Assembly (NCBI GenBank): GCA_003156495.1 | Contig: PMHC01000296.1 | Span: 1-7,914, forward strand | Source of the DNA: Acidobacteriaceae bacterium | Lineage (GTDB): Bacteria; Acidobacteriota; Terriglobia; Terriglobales; Acidobacteriaceae | Direction of reading: 5' to 3' | DNA length: 7,914 bases | Part shown: piece after piece, positions 5,549 through 7,914 of the stretch | How the letters are laid out: every line of letters begins with the position of its first letter | How positions within the stretch are numbered: the stretch's first letter is position 1 | Notes under the pieces: generated by a model | Databases searched by the model: none | Seen by the model: only the letters and a program-made list of their open reading frames with translations | Told to the model about the DNA's origin: nothing | Translations under genes and position numbers: made by a program

Positions 5549-7383
5549 TGATTCCGGCTGAATGGAACGCGGAGTGGACGGCGGCGCTGGTCAATCACCT
5601 TTGGCAGTCGACGGCAGCGGTGGGAATCGCGTGGTTGCTGGCGCTTCTGCTGCGAAAGCACCATGCGCGAGCACGCTACTGGGTGTGGCTGGCGGCGTCG
5701 ATTAAATTTTTGCTGCCCTTTTCGCTGTTGTTTGCCGCCGGCGAGCGGTTGCGGCCTTTGTTTCCGTCGCAAACCACGACGGCGACGCTGCCGGCAACAA
5801 ATTTTGTGGGGCAGATCGCGCAGCCATTTCCGCAAACGCAATTTGCCAGTGTATCGGTAGCGACGCGGCAGGCAAGTCTGTCCACGGCTCACGCGAATTG
5901 GCTGCCGTTTCTTCTCCTTTTTGTTTGGATCTGCGGAGCGCTTTGGGTTGCGCTTCGCTTCGGCCGCGGATGGTGGAAGATTTTTTCGGCCGCGCGCAGG
6001 GCGAAACATGTCGAAACGATTGCCGGTCTTTCCGTACGGGCATCGCCGGCCGCGATCGAGCCGGGAATCTTCGGGATCATTCGGCCGGTGCTGCTGTTGC
6101 CCGCGGGAATCCGCGAGCGGCTTACGACCGAACAACTGCGAGCGATTATGGCGCATGAGCTTTGTCATTTGCGCCGCCGCGACAATCTGACCTTTACGAT
6201 TCACATGCTTGTAGAAACGCTGTTCTGGTTTCATCCGCTGGTTTGGTGGATGGAGGCACGTCTGGTCGAGGAGCGCGAACGCGCCTGCGACGAAACGGTT
6301 GTGCAATCGGGAAATGTAGCGCAAATCTATGCCGAAGGGATTCTCAACGTGTGCAAGTTCTACGTCGAATCGCCGCTGCCCTGCGCCGCGGGCGTTACGG
6401 GATCCGATCTGAAAAAGCGCATTTTGCGGATTATGACTATGCCGAAGCGCATTCAACTCACCTGGCGGACCAAGTCGTTGCTGGCACTGGCGGCGCTAAT
6501 CGCCGTAGCTCTTCCGGTAGTTTTCGGCTTGGAGCGCGCCGCCGCCCAGGCCGCGGACGATTCTCAGGCCAAGGCCGCCAGATTGATGTTCGAGGCGGCT
6601 TCGATCCGGCCAAGCACGCCCGATTCGCACGCAAAGGCTACGGGAATGATCGGACCACCGCGCAGCGGGCTACTTTCGGCGAATTTTTTTCTTATCGATT
6701 ACATCAAATTTGCATATGATCTTTCCGATTCCGACCCGCAAAACGAAGCGCTAGATAAAGCGTTGCATGGAATCGGAGAAAGATACGATATTGAAGCGCG
6801 CGCCGAAGGAGTACCGACCGAGACGCAGATGCGCCAGATGCTGCGATCGCTACTAGAGGATCGTTTCAAGCTCAAAGTTCATTATGAAACGCGTCAGGCT
6901 CCGGTCTATACGCTGATTTTGGATACTCCCGGCAAACTTGGGCCGCAACTGCGCGTTCATTCCGAAAGCACGCCCTGCACACATGCGAATCGTCCGGCGG
7001 CGCAAACGCCTTCTGGCGGAAAAACTTTACCCCTTTGTGGAGAAATGCATTCGGACTTCGACCAAAATTATCTGCTTCATACAACCATGACGGCGGTAAC
7101 CATGAATAGCGTGACCGGCTTTTTAGGAACAGTCGGAAAACTCCAGGGCGGATTATATGGTTTACCGATACTGGATCAGACCGGGCTTAAAGGCGAATAC
7201 GATCTGCAATTGCAGTTTTCTTTTTCGCCTCCAGTCGATGCTCCGGATATAAGGGTTCCCGGTCCTGGAAATCCCACATTGGTCGAAGCATTGAAAAAGC
7301 AGTTAGGCTTGCGGCTCGTGAAACGCACCGGCCCGGTGAAGATACTTATTGTCGATCACGTGGAAAAGCCCTCGCCGAACTAG
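5545..7383 (+). CDS. BlaR1-like M56 membrane metallopeptidase fused to a TIGR03435 domain
   Basis: The 612-residue protein is a predicted sensor-protease of the inner membrane. Residues 1-310 form the M56 part: hydrophobic segments at about 13-37, 46-65, 118-138 and 218-236, the zinc-binding HELCH motif (204-208) and the downstream motif EERERACDE (242-250), which supplies further active-site residues in this family. Another membrane segment (about 311-329) leads to an extracytoplasmic region. Residues about 347-606 match the soil-associated TIGR03435 domain: MFEAASIRPS (348-357), ERYDIEARAEG (412-422), LRSLLEDRFKLKVHYETR (433-450), LPILDQTGLKGEYDLQLQF (540-558) and LIVDHVEKPS (601-610). BlaR1 instead carries a penicillin-binding sensor, so the signal here is probably different. 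Cys478 and Cys498 could form a disulfide. It overlaps the repressor gene by 4 bases and has GGAG upstream. Confidence 0.95.
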   Translation: MMIPAEWNAEWTAALVNHLWQSTAAVGIAWLLALLLRKHHARARYWVWLAASIKFLLPFSLLFAAGERLRPLFPSQTTTATLPATNFVGQIAQPFPQTQFASVSVATRQASLSTAHANWLPFLLLFVWICGALWVALRFGRGWWKIFSAARRAKHVETIAGLSVRASPAAIEPGIFGIIRPVLLLPAGIRERLTTEQLRAIMAHELCHLRRRDNLTFTIHMLVETLFWFHPLVWWMEARLVEERERACDETVVQSGNVAQIYAEGILNVCKFYVESPLPCAAGVTGSDLKKRILRIMTMPKRIQLTWRTKSLLALAALIAVALPVVFGLERAAAQAADDSQAKAARLMFEAASIRPSTPDSHAKATGMIGPPRSGLLSANFFLIDYIKFAYDLSDSDPQNEALDKALHGIGERYDIEARAEGVPTETQMRQMLRSLLEDRFKLKVHYETRQAPVYTLILDTPGKLGPQLRVHSESTPCTHANRPAAQTPSGGKTLPLCGEMHSDFDQNYLLHTTMTAVTMNSVTGFLGTVGKLQGGLYGLPILDQTGLKGEYDLQLQFSFSPPVDAPDIRVPGPGNPTLVEALKKQLGLRLVKRTGPVKILIVDHVEKPSPN

Positions 7384-7408
7384 TCAAAATGGGCTGTGTC
7401 GACACGCT

Positions 7409-7914
7409 TTACCCCAGCAGCTTGGCGGCTTGCTTAGCGAAGTAGGTAACGATGAAGTCGGCGCCGGCGCGGCGAATGCCGACCAGCGACTCAAGCATGG
7501 CGCGCTTCCGGTCGAGCCAGCCTTTCTCAAAAGCTGCTTGCAGCATGGAGTATTCGCCGGAGACCTGGTAGGCCCCCATAGGCACGCCGTACCGGTCGCG
7601 GGCCGAGCGAACGACGTCGAGGTAGGGCATGGCGGGCTTCATCAGGATCATATCGGCGCCTTCGTCAAGATCGAGCGAGATTTCGCGCAGGGCTTCGCGG
7701 AGGTTGGCCCCGTCCATCTGGTAGCTGCGGCGGTCTCCGAACTGCGGCGCGGAGTCGGCGGCATCGCGGAAGGGTCCGTACATCACCGACGCGTACTTCG
7801 CGCTGTAGGCGAGGATCGAGGTCTCGGCGAAGCCCGCCGCGTCGAGGGCGGCCCGGATCGCCCCGACCTGGCCGTCCATCATGCCGCTCGGGGCGATGAC
7901 GTCCGCCCCGGCCC
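7409..7914 (-). CDS. hemB: porphobilinogen synthase (delta-aminolevulinic acid dehydratase), C-terminal half
   Basis: HemB condenses two molecules of 5-aminolevulinate into porphobilinogen, the first common pyrrole of haem and other tetrapyrroles, in the cytoplasm. The frame is open through the right window edge, beginning AGADVIAPSGMMDGQVGAIR. Both active-site lysines are visible: in AYSAKYASVMYGPFRDA and in MILMKPAMPYLD, the Schiff-base lysine. The stretch APQFGDRRSYQMD and the C-terminal block GAYQVSGEYSML also match the family. The visible 167 residues are about half of the usual 320-340. The internal ATGs near 7882 are not the start. The gene converges on the M56 gene with 25 bases between stop codons and no clear terminator. 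Confidence 0.97.
   Translation of the reverse strand, partial: AGADVIAPSGMMDGQVGAIRAALDAAGFAETSILAYSAKYASVMYGPFRDAADSAPQFGDRRSYQMDGANLREALREISLDLDEGADMILMKPAMPYLDVVRSARDRYGVPMGAYQVSGEYSMLQAAFEKGWLDRKRAMLESLVGIRRAGADFIVTYFAKQAAKLLG

Noticed and set aside
5359..6456. 365-codon minus-strand frame
   Set aside because: Antisense to the repressor and M56 genes; Arg/Gln-rich composition typical of a shadow.
7396..7405. Perfect 10-base palindrome GTGTCGACAC between the M56 and hemB stop codons, considered as a bidirectional terminator
   Set aside because: With no spacer the hairpin would have only about three pairs, and no T-run follows.
1..7914. tRNA, rRNA, CRISPR arrays and complete insertion sequences
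   Set aside because: No cloverleaf, spaced direct repeats or transposase-like protein was seen on either strand by eye.

Overview
The window most likely comes from an acidobacterium (Acidobacteriota). The strongest pointer is the gene at 5545-7383, a BlaR1-like M56 membrane metallopeptidase fused to a C-terminal domain of the soil-associated TIGR03435 type, a fusion amplified in Solibacter, Koribacter and their relatives. High GC in the coding regions and family resemblances of the small membrane proteins agree. The phylum is inferred from gene content; no rRNA or other marker is present.

Layout. (1) 1-748, minus strand: the N-terminal half of the tRNA-modification GTPase MnmE, cut by the window edge. 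(2) 971-1315, plus: a small two-helix membrane protein of unknown function. (3) 1372-1803, plus: the first ~68 codons of the DNA glycosylase gene mutM (fpg), which then stops matching the family and runs into GC-rich, hairpin-rich sequence; the H2TH and zinc-finger domains are absent. (4) 4684-1760, minus: three genes that may form an operon, namely an AAA-type ATPase with a C-terminal winged helix, an NCS2/AzgA-type purine permease, and a small membrane protein of unknown function. (5) 4685-5164: an intergenic region with an AT-rich core (32% GC over 4801-4920), palindromes, and a recurring 8-mer. (6) 5165-7383, plus: a two-gene operon (4-base overlap) of a BlaI/MecI-type repressor and the M56-TIGR03435 protein, with a palindromic operator inside its promoter. 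(7) 7914-7409, minus: the C-terminal half of porphobilinogen synthase HemB, cut by the right edge and convergent with the M56 gene.

How the genes work together. MnmE, MutM and HemB are housekeeping genes. The accessory part most worth attention is the BlaI/M56 pair. By analogy with BlaI-BlaR1, an extracytoplasmic sensor domain would trigger the intramembrane metallopeptidase and relieve repression. Here the beta-lactam-binding sensor is replaced by a TIGR03435 domain whose ligand is unknown, and the repressor lacks the Asn-Phe scissile pair known from staphylococcal MecI/BlaI. The ATPase-permease-small-protein cluster lies divergently upstream and shares an 8-mer with the BlaI operator; a regulatory link is only a hypothesis. 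The mutM break could be a real pseudogene or an assembly junction at a repeat.
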